NCBI GenBank assembly: GCA_036852015.1
Contig: JAANDG010000013.1
Span: 124,001-188,000 of the forward strand
DNA length: 64,000 nt
Reading direction: 5' to 3'
Source of the DNA: Pelodera strongyloides
Lineage: Eukaryota; Nematoda; Chromadorea; Rhabditida; Rhabditidae
Each line of letters starts with the position of its first letter. Within the stretch, counting starts at the first letter, position 1. A program made the translations under genes and the position numbers. Of the stretch, positions 29,406 through 41,930 are shown one piece after another. Below the pieces are notes generated by a model. The model was given only the letters and a program-made list of their open reading frames with translations, was not told the DNA's origin and ran no database searches.

Positions 29406-29983
29406 TATCCTAACCCTAACCCTACCCCGAAGTGGTCTAGCAGTTTGTCATCTGCATCTCGTCGTCTAATGCTCAGGACTTTTACGGAACAGGTCAACTT
29501 TGAAGCCTTGTATTGAACCGCCCTTGAATAACGGATCACGCTCTTTTAAAGGATCGCAGTCACTACAAAATCGTCGTTTTTCTTCGAGTTTACTTGTATT
29601 TAGTAAAGAATAGATACAAATACTTTACCAAGACCGAATAATTTGAATTCCAACTCAGGGAGTGAACAAGTAGAAAAGTAGTTCTACTTAACAACCGCAG
29701 GATCACGAAACGTGTTCATACAGCTGCTTCCCGATCGGGAGTATGCAAATTATTTCGGCAAATATCTGCACATTATATCTTTACATATACTGCAAGGGTC
29801 TTCAGGTATATCACTACATGTTTCATAATCCCGCGGTAGGTAAGTAGAACTACTTTTCTACTTGTTCACCCCCTGAGTAGGAATACAAATTATTCGGTTT
29901 TGGTAAAGTATTTTTCTTTATTCTTTACTGAATTCAAGTAAACTCGAAGCAAAATGATGATTGTGGAGTGACTGCGATCCTTT
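29406..29983 (+). mobile_element. Composite element (telomere-like head + MITE M3) breaking exon 8 of B
   Basis: Same unit as 19055-19630, nearly identical in sequence and in the same internal order. It starts directly after the exon-8 codons for 'RSRLWTS', so the last 14 or so coding bases of that exon and its donor are lost. Its internal M3 part spans about 29549-29982 between TA dinucleotides. Confidence 0.8.
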
Positions 29984-30432
29984 AAAGGGTAATTGTTTTC
30001 TTCTACGAAGATCTTGCACCCATTGTGGAGCAATGTAATACCGACCATTCATGGATAAAATTGTTTGAGTTTTTTCCTGAACCCTTGCAGTTGTTTCCTC
30101 ATGCCTTATCCCGGGTCGAAGATTTCCAACAACAATACACAGCTGAAGGTTGGTGTACTGGAACCGGACTTCAATAGAGAGTTGATGAAGTTTGTGCCAT
30201 CGGTAATCAGAGGTATACATTTAAGGTGATTTGTCGTCAGATACCGTTTATGATAGAGCTGAGCAATTGAGTTGTAGAGAAAAATAAGAGAGAGAGGAGG
30301 AGGGAGTATCTAATGAGCGCCTTTGAATATCAGCTGGATGCAATTAACTTATTGCAGATATTCATCCGAAACTCTTGAACGGCCACCCAATTGACTGTGC
30401 GCAATTTATCAGTCTGTTTCGGGTAATGCATA

Positions 30433-30824
30433 AAGGGATAGGTTCACTTCGAATTTCACTTTTTTTTATAATAACTATAGATAATATGACCTATGACAGT
30501 CAAAGTGCGAAAATTGCAGTAAATTTCTTTTGCTCCTCGAGCCAGGATCAAGCTCAAAAGCTAAGCTACCTCGACTTTACAGAACGCCCTATCTCTGCAC
30601 CTCCGCACCTCTCGCCCTATCATGCTAATTCGCACTTGTAACACAGTTTGGCGTACCGTTTTTTCCGGCCAGTTGTTTTATAAAGTAGAGGTAGCTTAGC
30701 TTTTGAGCTTGCTCCTGGCTCGAGGAGCAAAGAAAATTTACTGCAATTTTCGCATTTTGACCGTCATAGGTCATGCTATCAATAGAAATTACAAATAGTG
30801 CAATTCGAGGTGAACCTATCCCTT
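30433..30824. mobile_element. MITE family M2 copy in pseudogene B
   Basis: Flanked by TA, termini AAGGGATAGGTTCAC / GTGAACCTATCCCTT. It begins only 10 bases after the exon ending at 30422, so the splice donor sits right against it. Confidence 0.85.
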
Positions 30825-32379
30825 TAAACGATAGCAGTAATTATCGCAATTCTTTCCAGTTTACGGAACACAGACCTTTGCGCTGTTAAATGCGCTTTGG
30901 GTCTCATTCAACAACCATTGGTATATTGCATCGTTTTTCAGCAGTACGTATCCGTTTTTAAGGGCGATGACCTGCCATCACCCATGCGTATACTCCAAGT
31001 GAGTTCACGCATTTACATAGTTCGCTTATTACCATAACGCTGTACACTGTTACTAGTGATACCTGAAATGTCGCTTCAGAGGTAAACAGAGCTCCGCAGT
31101 ATGACTCACCTTGAAATAAACTGCGTCTATACCGCTTCACAACGTGTATTCTTTCCCTCGCTTTTTCACTCTGATCATGAAGTGGAGCAATTACTTCATA
31201 AAAACTAATTCAGAACTTTCTATTGAAGCTAGTTAGTCAACAGTGCTCGAGACTTTAGGCCACTATTGATGCCAGTCATCAATGTGCACTGGACAAGGCG
31301 AAGGAAGCGTATGACAAACATATCAATGTAAGATTTGGGATAACAAAGAGAAATACACTGAAGCTAATCCATATACAATAGTTCATACGTCCCATCAACG
31401 GTTAGGTTAGAACCGAGGGTAAGGTAACATAATATCATACAAATTGCTCATTTCAGGTCGATTGCCAAACAATCAGTTCTGCTACGTTCCAAAGTCAACA
31501 TACACGGGCAAAGGTCAGTGTTCAGTAATATTTACGAAGCTAGGAGTTCGCAGCTAAACTTCCCAACAGCGCGTAAAACTTGTTTGAGGTTGTAAATTTA
31601 AAAATAAAACACAACACAATCCCTGCTCGAAGCTCGCATGTCCCAACTAGAGCTTGGGAACACACATAGTTAGTAAAAAATTGTGGAACCTAACAGTTGG
31701 AAGAAAAGTTATTGTGATTGAAGACTGATTATCAATAACAAAAAAAATAAAAAAAGTGTCGATTTTTCAGATTTTTTGGTGTGCTGCTTGAGGATGCCAT
31801 GATAGTGGCCCCAACCCCTTCATTTAGCACATTTTCAGGAAGCAGCGTTGAACGTGTTCAACACGTTTCCGAATATGGGAAACGAGGAAATCGGCCAGGC
31901 ATATCTGAAGAAGCTGCACACGTACATCGAGGTAGAAATTAAATGGGGAATTGATATCTCCATTGTTTTCTAAAGCATTCACAACAAATAATAGTCTATT
32001 CACTAAAGGAACAAAAGATTTTCAATGGTTGGGCGTTTTTAAGTCATATTGTGTGTTTCAGTCATAGTTCAGTATAAGCTAAGTGTGTAAACCCCTTCAG
32101 CACTCAAGCTCACTTTTGGGTATATAATTTTTCTTACATGTTTAGCATCGCAAAGCTGAGCTTGCCCATCTTATTCAACAGTGCGAGGAACTGGAGAGAG
32201 AAAAGCGAGAACAAGAAGAACAAGAAGAACTTAGGAAACAGGCACTAGAAGCACTACAACAACTTATTTGTCTACTTCAACTCATGTCCGGCATGATGCA
32301 TTTGCTGCAAACCGCGCTGAAGTTGAACCCCGCTAACATTAGGTCCTCGCTTACCCCCATTAGAATAACAATCAATTGA

Positions 32380-33273
32380 TTTGATACCTCGTTCAGCAAG
32401 ACAATCGAGAGTTGTTTGTTGGCAATGCACGTAATTCGGCAAAGGAAAGGCACTTAGTCCTGTAAGAAGGTAATTGGGTAGTATATATTATATATTTTTT
32501 TCCGTTTCACTCTCTATATTTTTGTGAAATTACGATATTTTTAATAACTCTATATTTTTGTGAAAGTACGATATTTGTTGTGAATAAATTAAAGGATCGG
32601 GATCACTTCAAAGGCGTTATTTTGTTCTCATTTTTTGTATTTACATTTTTTGTATTTAACTTGTATTTACATGTAGCTATTTTTGAAAGAATATGAAAAT
32701 GTTATTTATTCTCTAGTTTCGGCGTTGCCATTGAGCAGCTTATACCGTACTTTATGGTTTTGAGTCTTTTTTTTATTTAGTAAAGAGTGATTGTTTTGGT
32801 GTTGCTGTTATTGTGCATTTCAGAATGGAAGAATCAGAACGTATCCATAATACAAGTGCGTACAGTTACCTTCTGAGCGCCATATCGCCTAACATTCCTA
32901 ACATCGTCAATATTTCAGCGAAACAGAAAAATATTTTTTTGTTGGCAACGTATCTCAATTAACTAAATTCCTATGTATTTATGCTAAGAAAAAGTGGTGT
33001 TTTTTGCTCCAATAACATATGAATGCAGTTATTTGACATACGCTTCAAAGACCGGTCGTTATTTCGCTTTAATTCTAATTTCCTTCGGCTTTGTGTGGTT
33101 TTTGTTAATCATTCCTTTGAAAGTGAAAATATACAGGCATTTATTGCATTATAGAAAAGATTCTCGACGACGAAAAAAAACGAAAAAGATATAAACACGT
33201 GTACAGAGAGTGAGAGTACAGTGCGTACAGTATATATGATCAATTGGTGCCCGAATCTGGGTACTGACGTCAT
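32380..33273. other. Convergent intergenic gap between B and C
   Basis: Holds the AATAAA of B (32583-32588), the 180-bp block shared with 5055-5235, and a decayed M1 end ('CGGTCGTTATTTCGCTTTAA' near 33053). A TTTATT at about 33131 is a possible poly(A) signal for C on the other strand. Confidence 0.6.
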
Positions 33274-35269
33274 TTATCCGTAAGGATTCTTACAGAACCG
33301 TCCATTAGTATCCCTCCATCTTCCTGTATGTCCTCTGCCACCGCTAGGATCCCAGTAGGCACCGGAGTTAGACGACGACGCGCCTGAGAAGCTAGGGCTT
33401 GAGTATCCAAAAGAAGGTGCATAACTATACGACATTTGTGATGCATATCTTCTCGCCTCTGCCATCTCTCTCCTCTCCTGCTCAGCTTCTTCTCGCTGTC
33501 TGCGTTTCTCAGCTTCGAGTTCCCTTCGTTCTTGGTCTATTCTTCGCTGCTCTGCTTCTCTAGCCAATCTCTGCCTCTCTGCATCTTCTCGCTGTCTGCG
33601 TGCCTGCTCCTCTAACCGTCGACGTTCCTCAGCGGCTCGACGCTCTTCTTCTTCTCTCTGTTTGCGCAGTCTCTCTTTTTCTCTAGCTTGCTCTTCAGCG
33701 ATCTTTCGTAATCTCTCCTTCTCAATTCTCTCGCGTTCCTCTTGCTCTCGCTTCTTTCTCGCCAGTTCCTCTCGCTCTTGAATGATCTTTGAACGATTCG
33801 CGTAGCTTTGCTAAATGGGAAAGTTTTATTTCCTAGCCAGTTTACGTGCTCACTCGTTACTCATTTTTTTGTCGTTAGTTCTCCTATGTTAACTATATTG
33901 GTTGTTGGTTCAAACAATATTTAAACCACTGCTCTTCAGCATTTTTCGAATTAAAAAAAAACTAAATGGAATGTACAGGTAACGCATAGGATTTTATTCG
34001 TAGATGATCACCGTCGAAATAAAACTGTCCATGAGTAAGCAATGAGACATGACTAATTAGAAATTCAACAGTATTTGACTCACCTCAATAAATTTCTCCA
34101 GCTTTTGCATGTACGGCTTGCTCACTGTATCTGCGCCCATTTTTGGAGCTCCATTGAAAGCTTGAATGGCTTTTTTCTAAATTTTACATTTCAATAAGTT
34201 GAATATTTTAAACTTTATTTATTGATATCAAGAACCTCAACTATGTATAAAATGGTGTGAAAACATAACGCGAACCTTGAACTGCGTATGAAGTTTTTCG
34301 AACTCGACAGCGGTGGTTTCCCCGTCGTCGGCCTGAAATAAACTGTTGTTTTCCGTTTTATGCTAAATTAGTTCTCCTCCGTCCAAGAAGTGTAGGACTA
34401 GCTCATTGAAGTTCTACGTTCAAATGGTCAAGGTGGTTAAATTCGTTACAGGACTAATAAAGAACAAGAACTTGTAGTACCTTAGCGACTGCTTTTTCGT
34501 AAACTCGCTTTGACTTCTCCAACGCACCGAGATTGGTGGCATCGATGGTAGCCTGGAATGGTATTCATAAAGATAATGACCAAGCACAAAATGAGTAGGC
34601 ATGCGAGATTTTCACTTTGTTTATCTTCCTTTCGACCACCGAAGTATCTATTCCGAAGCAATTGCGACGTTATTCCGAAGTCGTTCCCAAGTTGTTCCCA
34701 ACTTTTTCCGAATTATTCCGAAGTTATATATTTACCTGATAGACACTTTTTGGCGAGGGCAGCGTTTCCCCTTCAAACACTGCGAAGTAGGTCTGAAAGT
34801 GAAAATCTGAAGACACTATTAGATGTGTGATTAGAGTGAGAAAACAACCAATGTATGGCTACTGATTTTACGTAGGGTAGAAAAAGGTTTAACCGATTTT
34901 GTCACTTCAGCAGAATGCCGAAGTTTCGCCGTTAACTCGCAAATCATCGCAATCTTTTCTTACGCGGTTCTATTCTCGAATTCGTATCGTCGTCGTGCAT
35001 TTTGAAAAGTTGGCCGCAGCCCGGAAGTTGATTACTTCGTTGCAAATCGCCATCGCCGATAGATAAACACAGCAGAGACCCAGATAGTGATAGGCCACTT
35101 TAATGTTTTGAAAATAATATGTAAACAAACAATACCTTGAACAATTGGCATAGCTGGAAGCAATCAATATCGTGGCCATTCAGTTGTTTAGCTTGAACGT
35201 CTGTAATGAAATAAAGTGGTAGACACGGACACTCCGACACTCTCGCCCTCACGCCCCTACACACACACA

Positions 35270-35337
<68 letters not shown>

Positions 35338-35338
35338 A

Positions 35339-35411
<73 letters not shown>

Positions 35412-38400
35412 CTCTCTCTCTCTCTTTCTCACTACATAAACCCTGCAATTAAAAGTCCATATTTTCACTACCTGCGAACAAAGACGGCGCAAACGACATC
35501 ATGGCTTTCTTAAATTCCGCCTCCAGTTCTCCCACCTTCTTCTGTTTGTTGTTGTTTGACACTTTCAACCCCGGATGAGGCATGAGAAAGCAACTGAAAA
35601 TATAATTTTACTGGAAAAAATCTTGTGTAGGTCGCAGTGCCATAGGGAATAGGGCGACGCTTCGAAAGATGTGGTCCGATTCCGCATTCTGTTTTTTTTT
35701 TTTTTAATTGTTTGCCAAGAGCATTTCCTCTAAACTTTGTTTCCTATTGTAATTGGAACTTTTAATCCGTCTCGCCGCAAAAACAAACAACTCCTTCAAG
35801 TACGTTGCACCCCAAACATATCAGATGAGAGGTGTACATCGGCGGGGTTCTTATGTTCTTATCCCCTCGTCTCTTTGCATGCTTCACCTGTCATTGAAGC
35901 AGTTTTATTGAACTTCTTGTAAACACGATTTACACAGCAACCGAGAAGTTAGCCAGACGAGATCACGAACGTTCTCATATAGAGAAATATAACACATATC
36001 TGAAACGGTAACCAACCTCAACTCTGAGAAACTCGATCGAAGATTAGTGCGCACTTCTTGATTTTCTTTCGGGTTCCAGGATTCGCCCTGAAACACAAGA
36101 CGCTTGACAATCAACGTTCTGAAGTCAATTGACAGGAGATCTAGTGCTACTAGACATCTAATACATTTGGTCGATCTCGAGATGTCAAAAGTCGTATATC
36201 TGACATTGCTTTTACGAAGTCTTTCTGCAAACCAAGGCTAAGTGCTAAGTCTATCTCTAATTGTAAGCTTGCAATGAGCATGCGGCCCACGACTGGTTGC
36301 AGTCCAAGTTCATCCAGCAGCTTAAAGCGAAATACCGGCAGGTTTTTGAAACGCATCGTCGACACCTGATTTCTTACGTATTTATGCTAATTTTCGCGAA
36401 TTTAGCTCGATTTTTTATTCTACTTCATGTTCATTTGCATAAGCTGCATAAGAATGTTGGTGTACTCGATGCGTTTCAAAAACCGGCCGGTATTTCGCTT
36501 TAAATCCCAATACAGGGAAAACTTTTCCCGTCGGTGTGCCCCCCGCGTACCTGTCCACTGATTCTTCTAACGCTTGCGGACAAGCGTCTCGTTAGGCTTT
36601 GCTTCACCTTGAGTTTCTTTGTCAAGAACTTCTCTCCGCCCTCGTACCCGTAGGCGTACTCGTCCGAGTTTTGCCAATCACGAACCAGGAACATCAACGA
36701 CTAAATAAAGGGCATTTACACAATGACTAGTCACCAATAGATATAAGATGAAAAAGAGTAAAGAGTACCGGGTTACATCAGCCGTATCCGCAGAAACGGT
36801 GCACTGGGTCCAGTTCATTTCTGAAGCCGGAAAAACTGGCTTTACTTCCCGGAGGCCAATTTTCTCGGGAAGCCGATTTATCTTAGTGAGTTACACAATG
36901 ACTTTTCAAAACGGTTAACGGGATGTAACTCCCAGGTGATCCTACTCCTAGTTCCCATGTTCTCGTTCACCAAGATCAAGTTACAAGCCCACTGGGAAAG
37001 GAATGGACTGCTTTTCCTTCGACCTACCTGAAAGGGAGCCGTCGTCTCGTCAGTCTTCTTCGCCAACTTGGCAAACTCGGTGAAGAGCTGAAGGTTCTGA
37101 AGATCATCCTCCTGGATGTTCTGCGACACATTGAATATCTGAAAGAACAATGAATATGTCAAAATGAGAAACAGATTTGACGCGCATCACACTCAATCGT
37201 CTCTATCTCTCTCTAACTTTCTCTTCTCTCTTATAATAATAATAATATATTGGAATGCAGCAGAGCATAACAAACCAAAAGGTACCCTAAGATCTCTTCA
37301 TCTCGCTCTCTATCTCTCTCTCTCTCTCTCTTTTTTCTCTCGCTCTATCTCTCTCTCTCTTTTTTCTCTCGCTCTATCTCTCTCTCTCTTTTTTCTCTCC
37401 CTCTATCTATATCTACCATCTACCACTCTCTTAGCCTTTTGCTCATGCCTCCCCCTCCATCAGTGTTTCTATCGCGTTTTTGGTCTAGTTAGATAAAGAG
37501 ATAGAGCGAGTAAAGTAACGTTGAACTTAGCGACCTTTAGACTTTTAGGAGAAGAGTTTTCAACTATGCACTGAAAATAAAACATTACCTGAAATGAAGA
37601 CAACATTGCCGATAAGGCGAAAATTGTGGTGCATTGTTGAAGATCGGATTCGGAGTCAAACGTTCCCTGAGTATCCATAAGAAGCACGACGATCTGGAAG
37701 ACAGAATAGACTTTTGAAATCTTGTAGCATGTCATGATGTGAAGGAAAAATATGTTTTTTTTTTGCAATAAAAACTAGGTTAATTTCTTTTCTTCAATAC
37801 CGCCAGTTTTTTAGGCGTATGTTGGGCAGCGGCATTCCGCTATGTTCTATGTAAATATGGATAAGGAATCACTTCACTTTCCATCACAGAACATACCGAT
37901 CTCATCAGAATGCTCTGCAGCATGCAGAATACAGCATCATGCTCAAAAACCGACTGTTGTATCGCTTTAATCACCTCTTCTCCATTCTGGTCTTTCAGGA
38001 TGAAAGATTCATTCCACATGAGAATTCCGTGAGTGTCGCATTCACTCCCAGCCTGCCAGTGGAACTTGTCCAAGACGGTTTCCGAATTGAACCACTCGCC
38101 CTTTGCATTATTATTGTTATTGGTGTTATTATTGCTCTTGTTTCCTAAATAAAGATAATGTTATTACACGTCCATACAGCTTTCGTTCATAAAAAAAGTT
38201 CCATTATCAACGTGATACTCTTGTGCGGTGTGCGGCGAAAAAGACCGGATTCGCCTACATTTCGCCAGGCACCCAATATTTCACAACTCTTGCCGGATTA
38301 CCGCCGCGCAGCACTCGACTTTCGTCAGCGCACTGACGAAAGTTTTGTGGAAAGGCGGACAATTTGTGGAAATACGACGATTGATGCAGAACCGGATAAA

Positions 38401-39487
38401 AGAGTGCGAGATGCAGGCGCATCTGATTTCTTTTTCGTCGCGCTCCATGAAAGTTTCGCGTTGCGATGGAGCGCGCTCGCTTATGCGCCTACAAACGAAC
38501 ATATTCTGAACCATTGTCTTACCGCAACACGTGCGTCTGGACAGCAGTATGTGATAAACTGAAGCGCTTCTTCCACAAGTTAAAATGCTTACCTTTCAGA
38601 AAATAAAGATAGTGCACCAAGTAGTTGAGCAGATAACTCTTCCCTTTTCTATACGCTCCGGCGACCGAAATGACAGCCACCTAAAAGAAGTACGAGTGGT
38701 AATGGGTATAAAGTCCCGAAGTTGACATACTGCTCCTTTATTAAGGGTAGTCCAAGACATTGTTCAAAGCTTATGACTTGATCGTAGAGTTCTTGAGCGT
38801 GAGGCGACAAGTGCCCGTATGCACGAACAGTGGGAGTCTCCCCGGTTCGGAAACTTTGTCTCTGCGTGTCTCTGACTCGTGTGATCCCGCTCTTTCTCTC
38901 ACCTCCCACTGGGAGCTGGGAGCATATTTCCGGTGTTCGTGAATACGGCCGCAGGAGAGATCTCCGTCACAACTCACTACATGACGTCACAACTCACTAC
39001 ATGATTCTTTTTCGTAATCTGTAAGGAGTTTTGGCGTTAAACACAATAAGACACAAAGAAGATGATCCTAACCCCTTTCACTTTAAACTGTGAGATGACG
39101 CTTTTAATCTTACCTTTTTGTCTGCAATCTCCTCATTGTTCAGGATATCTCCGAGCGCTTGTTCGTCTAGCTCGTAAGAGCCATTCGCGCCTGGTTTTAC
39201 AATTGGAACGGCCGCACCCTAATTAGGAATACAAATAGAAACAACAAGCAATTCTGCGAAGCTGTATCCAAGGATGCTTGGTAGCAGACATGTTATAGTA
39301 TTACTTATATTACGTCCTAGCATAATGTCCACTACTAACTAGTGATAAGCAGTTACTACTTAATTATCATATATAAGAAACATTAACTTTGAATTAGTGA
39401 TTTGGTTATTTGGTATGTTGTTTGCAGAACTACTTTTGAAAATACTTCGTGTAAGCGTACCGCTGAAGACGAGGGTCGATGCGCCAT
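33274..39487 (-). CDS. Atlastin/GBP-like GTPase C, soluble form with coiled-coil tail
   Basis: Fifteen exons in reading order: 39487-39461, 39218-39114, 38680-38593, 38144-37975, 37693-37589, 37138-37028, 36700-36551, 36087-36017, 35593-35472, 35200-35136, 34792-34736, 34552-34481, 34332-34276, 34176-34084, 33810-33274. Phases agree and total 609 residues with no stop. P-loop GAYRKGKS (52-59, including the atlastin arginine-finger position), G3 DTQGTFD (about 137), G4 'FLVRDW' (209-210). Atlastin-like '[12 protein letters not shown]' follows the G domain, then a three-helix-type middle ('[12 protein letters not shown]'). No transmembrane segment. The last exon codes for an Arg/Glu/Gln-rich coiled coil (432-545), a Tyr/Ser-rich '[18 protein letters not shown]' and '[16 protein letters not shown]'. 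First exon is only MAHRPSSSA. Best-preserved member of the cluster. Cellular role unknown. Confidence 0.91.
35258..35410. repeat. Long (CA)n microsatellite
   Basis: About 150 bp of CA repeats, then a CT run, in the intron between exons 9 and 10 of gene C. Long Cys/Val and Thr/His frames across it are artefacts. Confidence 0.97.
36322..36504. mobile_element. MITE M1, near-consensus copy in gene C intron 7
   Basis: TTAAAGCGAAATACCGGCAG and CGGCCGGTATTTCGCTTTAA bound a 180-bp element with the ATTTTCGCGAATTTAGCTCG centre and the AGCTGCATAAGAATG arm. Confidence 0.88.
36770..36895. repeat. Dispersed repeat shared with 61015-61140
   Basis: 'GAGTACCGGGTTACATCAGC' and 'GAAACGGTGCAC' match 61024-61070 with few changes. 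Nature unknown; possibly part of a larger transposon. Lies in gene C intron 6. Confidence 0.6.
37300..37400. repeat. (CT)n-rich microsatellite
   Basis: Runs of TCTCTC mixed with TTTTTTCTC in the intron between exons 5 and 6 of gene C. Confidence 0.9.
38215..38520. repeat. Member of the 'GACGAAA..CGGCGAAA' dispersed repeat family
   Basis: Contains GTGTGCGGCGAAAAA and an ACTGACGAAAGTTTTGTGG segment. Related pieces lie near 24970, 41075 and (opposite strand) 58150. Lies in the intron between exons 3 and 4 of gene C. Confidence 0.5.
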
Positions 39488-39507
39488 GGTTTATTTTGAT
39501 TTCGTAG

Positions 39508-39515
39508 TCTGAAAA
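39508..39515 (-). promoter_or_regulatory. Probable trans-splice or 5'-UTR acceptor upstream of gene C
   Basis: On the minus strand CTTTCAGTTTTCAG (two tandem acceptors) ends 21 bases before the ATG at 39487. In nematodes this position commonly receives a spliced leader; an ordinary upstream intron is the alternative. Confidence 0.5.
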
Positions 39516-40288
39516 CTGAAAGCAACAAAGTCAGGCAACAACTGTAAATATCACAATAGAAATCCTACCGTACACTGGTACGTATTATATACCAGCGGTG
39601 AGCTTTTAGCAACAATAAGCTATGCGAATAAAACTGTGGAGGTGTCACGTATGTAAGGCAAGTGGAGCACATGAACTGCCAAATGCGGTAAAAACAATCC
39701 GCGTTTTATCGTTTAATCGGCAAACACCAAGTTATGCGATAAAATATTGCGGAAAAAGTAATGTGAAAGAAGCAAGCAAACAAAGAAACACAGCACGCTC
39801 GTTATCGCCTGTTTTTTTACCACACTTGCTGTTTGCTTATTATAGAAGTTTGGAGGCTTAGGAAGAAATTTGTCCAGTAGAAGCAAAGCTGTAATAAGGT
39901 TTGCGTTTCCATCGATTGCAAGAAAATATGATTACAGGAAAAGCAACAACCTGAAATATAGAAGCACTGTGCGTTTATGGGCCAAACCATTTGGTGACCA
40001 GTCGGCGACGTGACGCTGTCTGGTGCGGTCTTTCTATAAACCTTCCATGAAGCCTCCGCGCGGTTGCCAAATGTTGATGACACTTCCAATGGACCTCTGA
40101 AATCAAGGCGCAAGCTTTGAACTTTGAGAACGGTATTGAACCGACCACACAGGAGCACACGCTCTTCTTATTTATTTAAATATATTTATTAATTTAAGGT
40201 TTCCCAGGGTGCGAGGTGTCAAAGTAGAATGAAAAATTCATCGGCAAACGTCTCCAAACACTTTGTTTTGTTTTTTTGTTTTACTTTA

Positions 40289-40425
40289 AAGGGAATATGT
40301 AAGCAGTAAAACGCGCAAAAAAAACTGGAATTAGCAAGAGTCCGCAATGAGCAGCTGATCTATCTGATCCCGCAGTGAGATCTATTAATATAGATTAACT
40401 TCAAAAAGGGCATACATATTCCCTT
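40289..40425. mobile_element. MITE with AAGGGAATATGTA ends
   Basis: TTTAAAGGGAATATGTA and TACATATTCCCTTTAA are inverted at the ends of about 137 bp, next to TA. Same type of ends as M2 but a different interior. Confidence 0.75.
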
Positions 40426-40782
40426 TAATCGTTTATAGCACACAGAACCCGGTGTCAGAAGGATTTGGTCCAGCTATGCTAAACAGCTAAATATGGGCCA
40501 ACATGGGCAAGATACACTACACCTCGTTTTGACGCACCACTAGCAACCCCCACATATCATACGCAACCAATTTTATGCTCAGCGAGACGCGAATTTTTTG
40601 TCGTCATGAAGATGTGTTATTGAACTTTGATGACCTCTTTTTGATTGACCATTTCGTGATGTCGTATCAGCTGCTTTTCTAGCTCTTAGTCTCTTAGTAC
40701 GAATGGCACACTTCAGGTTCAGGGGATAAGGCACTCGACGAAAGCCTTTAGGTCTAGAGTGAGAGGGTGTGCATGTGATTTT

Positions 40783-40896
40783 GAGAGAGAGAGAGAGTGT
40801 GAGAGAGATAGAGAGAGAGAGAGTGTGAGAGAGAAAGAGAGAGAGAGCGAGAGAGAGAGTGAGAGAGGAAGAGAAAGAGAGAGAGCGAGAGAGAGA
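40783..40896. repeat. (GA)n microsatellite
   Basis: Imperfect GAGAGA tract; a further one is at 41622-41682 and a CT-rich one at 41270-41352. Ser/Leu- or Arg/Glu-rich frames here are not genes. Confidence 0.95.
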
Positions 40897-41618
40897 GATG
40901 CAAGGCAAATCACAGTTTTACTGCATTTTACCTTATCGCTCATAGCACCTTTCTTTGTCGTTAGACTAAGCGCTTATCGGTGCAATCACATAAAAAGTGA
41001 GGGAAAAAAAGCTTCCCATACGATTCCACAAAAGGCTAAAACGACAAAAGCACTAATACAATGACAAAAATCTTCGAGGTCTTCACTGCCGAAACTTGGG
41101 TGATCCGCGGCGAAACCAGGCGCGAAAATTCCGTCAGGTGTTCGCAAAACGATTCTGAGTGCATCGCGAGAACCGGGCGACTGCCTGGCGAATACTTGGC
41201 GAGCTGCTCGGAGAGATGTAGGTGCTCCCGGTTTTTGCGCCGCGCAAGTTCATAGTTTCTCTGTGTAATCCTCTCTCTCCCTCTCTCTCTCACTCCCTCT
41301 CTCTCTCACTCCCTCTATTCTCTCTCTCTCTCTCTCCCTCTCTCTCTCTCAATGTCGGTCTCCTTCTCTGAACTATTCGGATGCGGAAGGCACTGTAATT
41401 ACGTAACAGAACAAATGACCCTGAACTATTCTGTTATTTGATCACCAAAACTTCTCTAACTTCCCAATCCCACAAAAATATCAGCGTTTTTTTACTGTTT
41501 TCCCCTTGAGTGCAATAAAGCAAGTTTTCTTGAAGTTGCATATTTTGAATCATTTAATGTCTTTTCCGATGAAAGAGAGATGGGAATTTAAGTTGAAGAG
41601 GGGGATTGTTGAAAAATC

Positions 41619-41686
<68 letters not shown>

Positions 41687-41930
41687 CACAGAGAGAGATT
41701 ATGAATAGATGGATGAAAAGGGACGGTTGAGTGATGAAATGAGACGGATTCCTATTCTTCGGAAGGATTAACAAGTACTTCTCGATAAGCATATTTTAGT
41801 CGTCATGGATATGGGACGGAACATCCCCACTAACGCAACCTAACAAAGCAGAAGATTCTTATTTCTTATCCCCGATGGGCAACTTTCCGGTCGAAAGCTT
41901 CACCGCCTGTTTACTTTACTCTAACATTTA

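Larger units (their letters stand above)
26680..32379 (+). pseudogene. Atlastin/GBP-like GTPase B, disrupted paralog with a different tail
   Basis: Same exon plan as A and C: 26797-26895, 27032-27116, 27305-27456, 28283-28387, 28732-28839, 29047-29196, 29350-29406 (broken), 30091-30212, 30358-30422, 30942-30998, 31259-31327, 31457-31513, 31839-31931, 32146-32379. A possible first exon is 26680-26697 (MDVTIQ), low confidence. P-loop GAFREGKS, G3 DTQGAFD (others have DTQGTFD), G4 FLVRDW. Two breaks: TGA at 27382-27384 where A has GGG (Gly) and C also has Gly, and an insertion after 29406 that removes the end of exon 8. The tail differs from A and C: 77 residues, a short charged helix then the hydrophobic 'LICLLQLMSGMMHLL'. 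AATAAA at 32583. Splice sites are otherwise intact, so decay is recent, or a truncated product might persist. Confidence 0.85.

Noticed and set aside
40579..40943. Ser/Leu-rich proteins on the minus strand
   Set aside because: Arise from the GA microsatellite; no splice or coding support.
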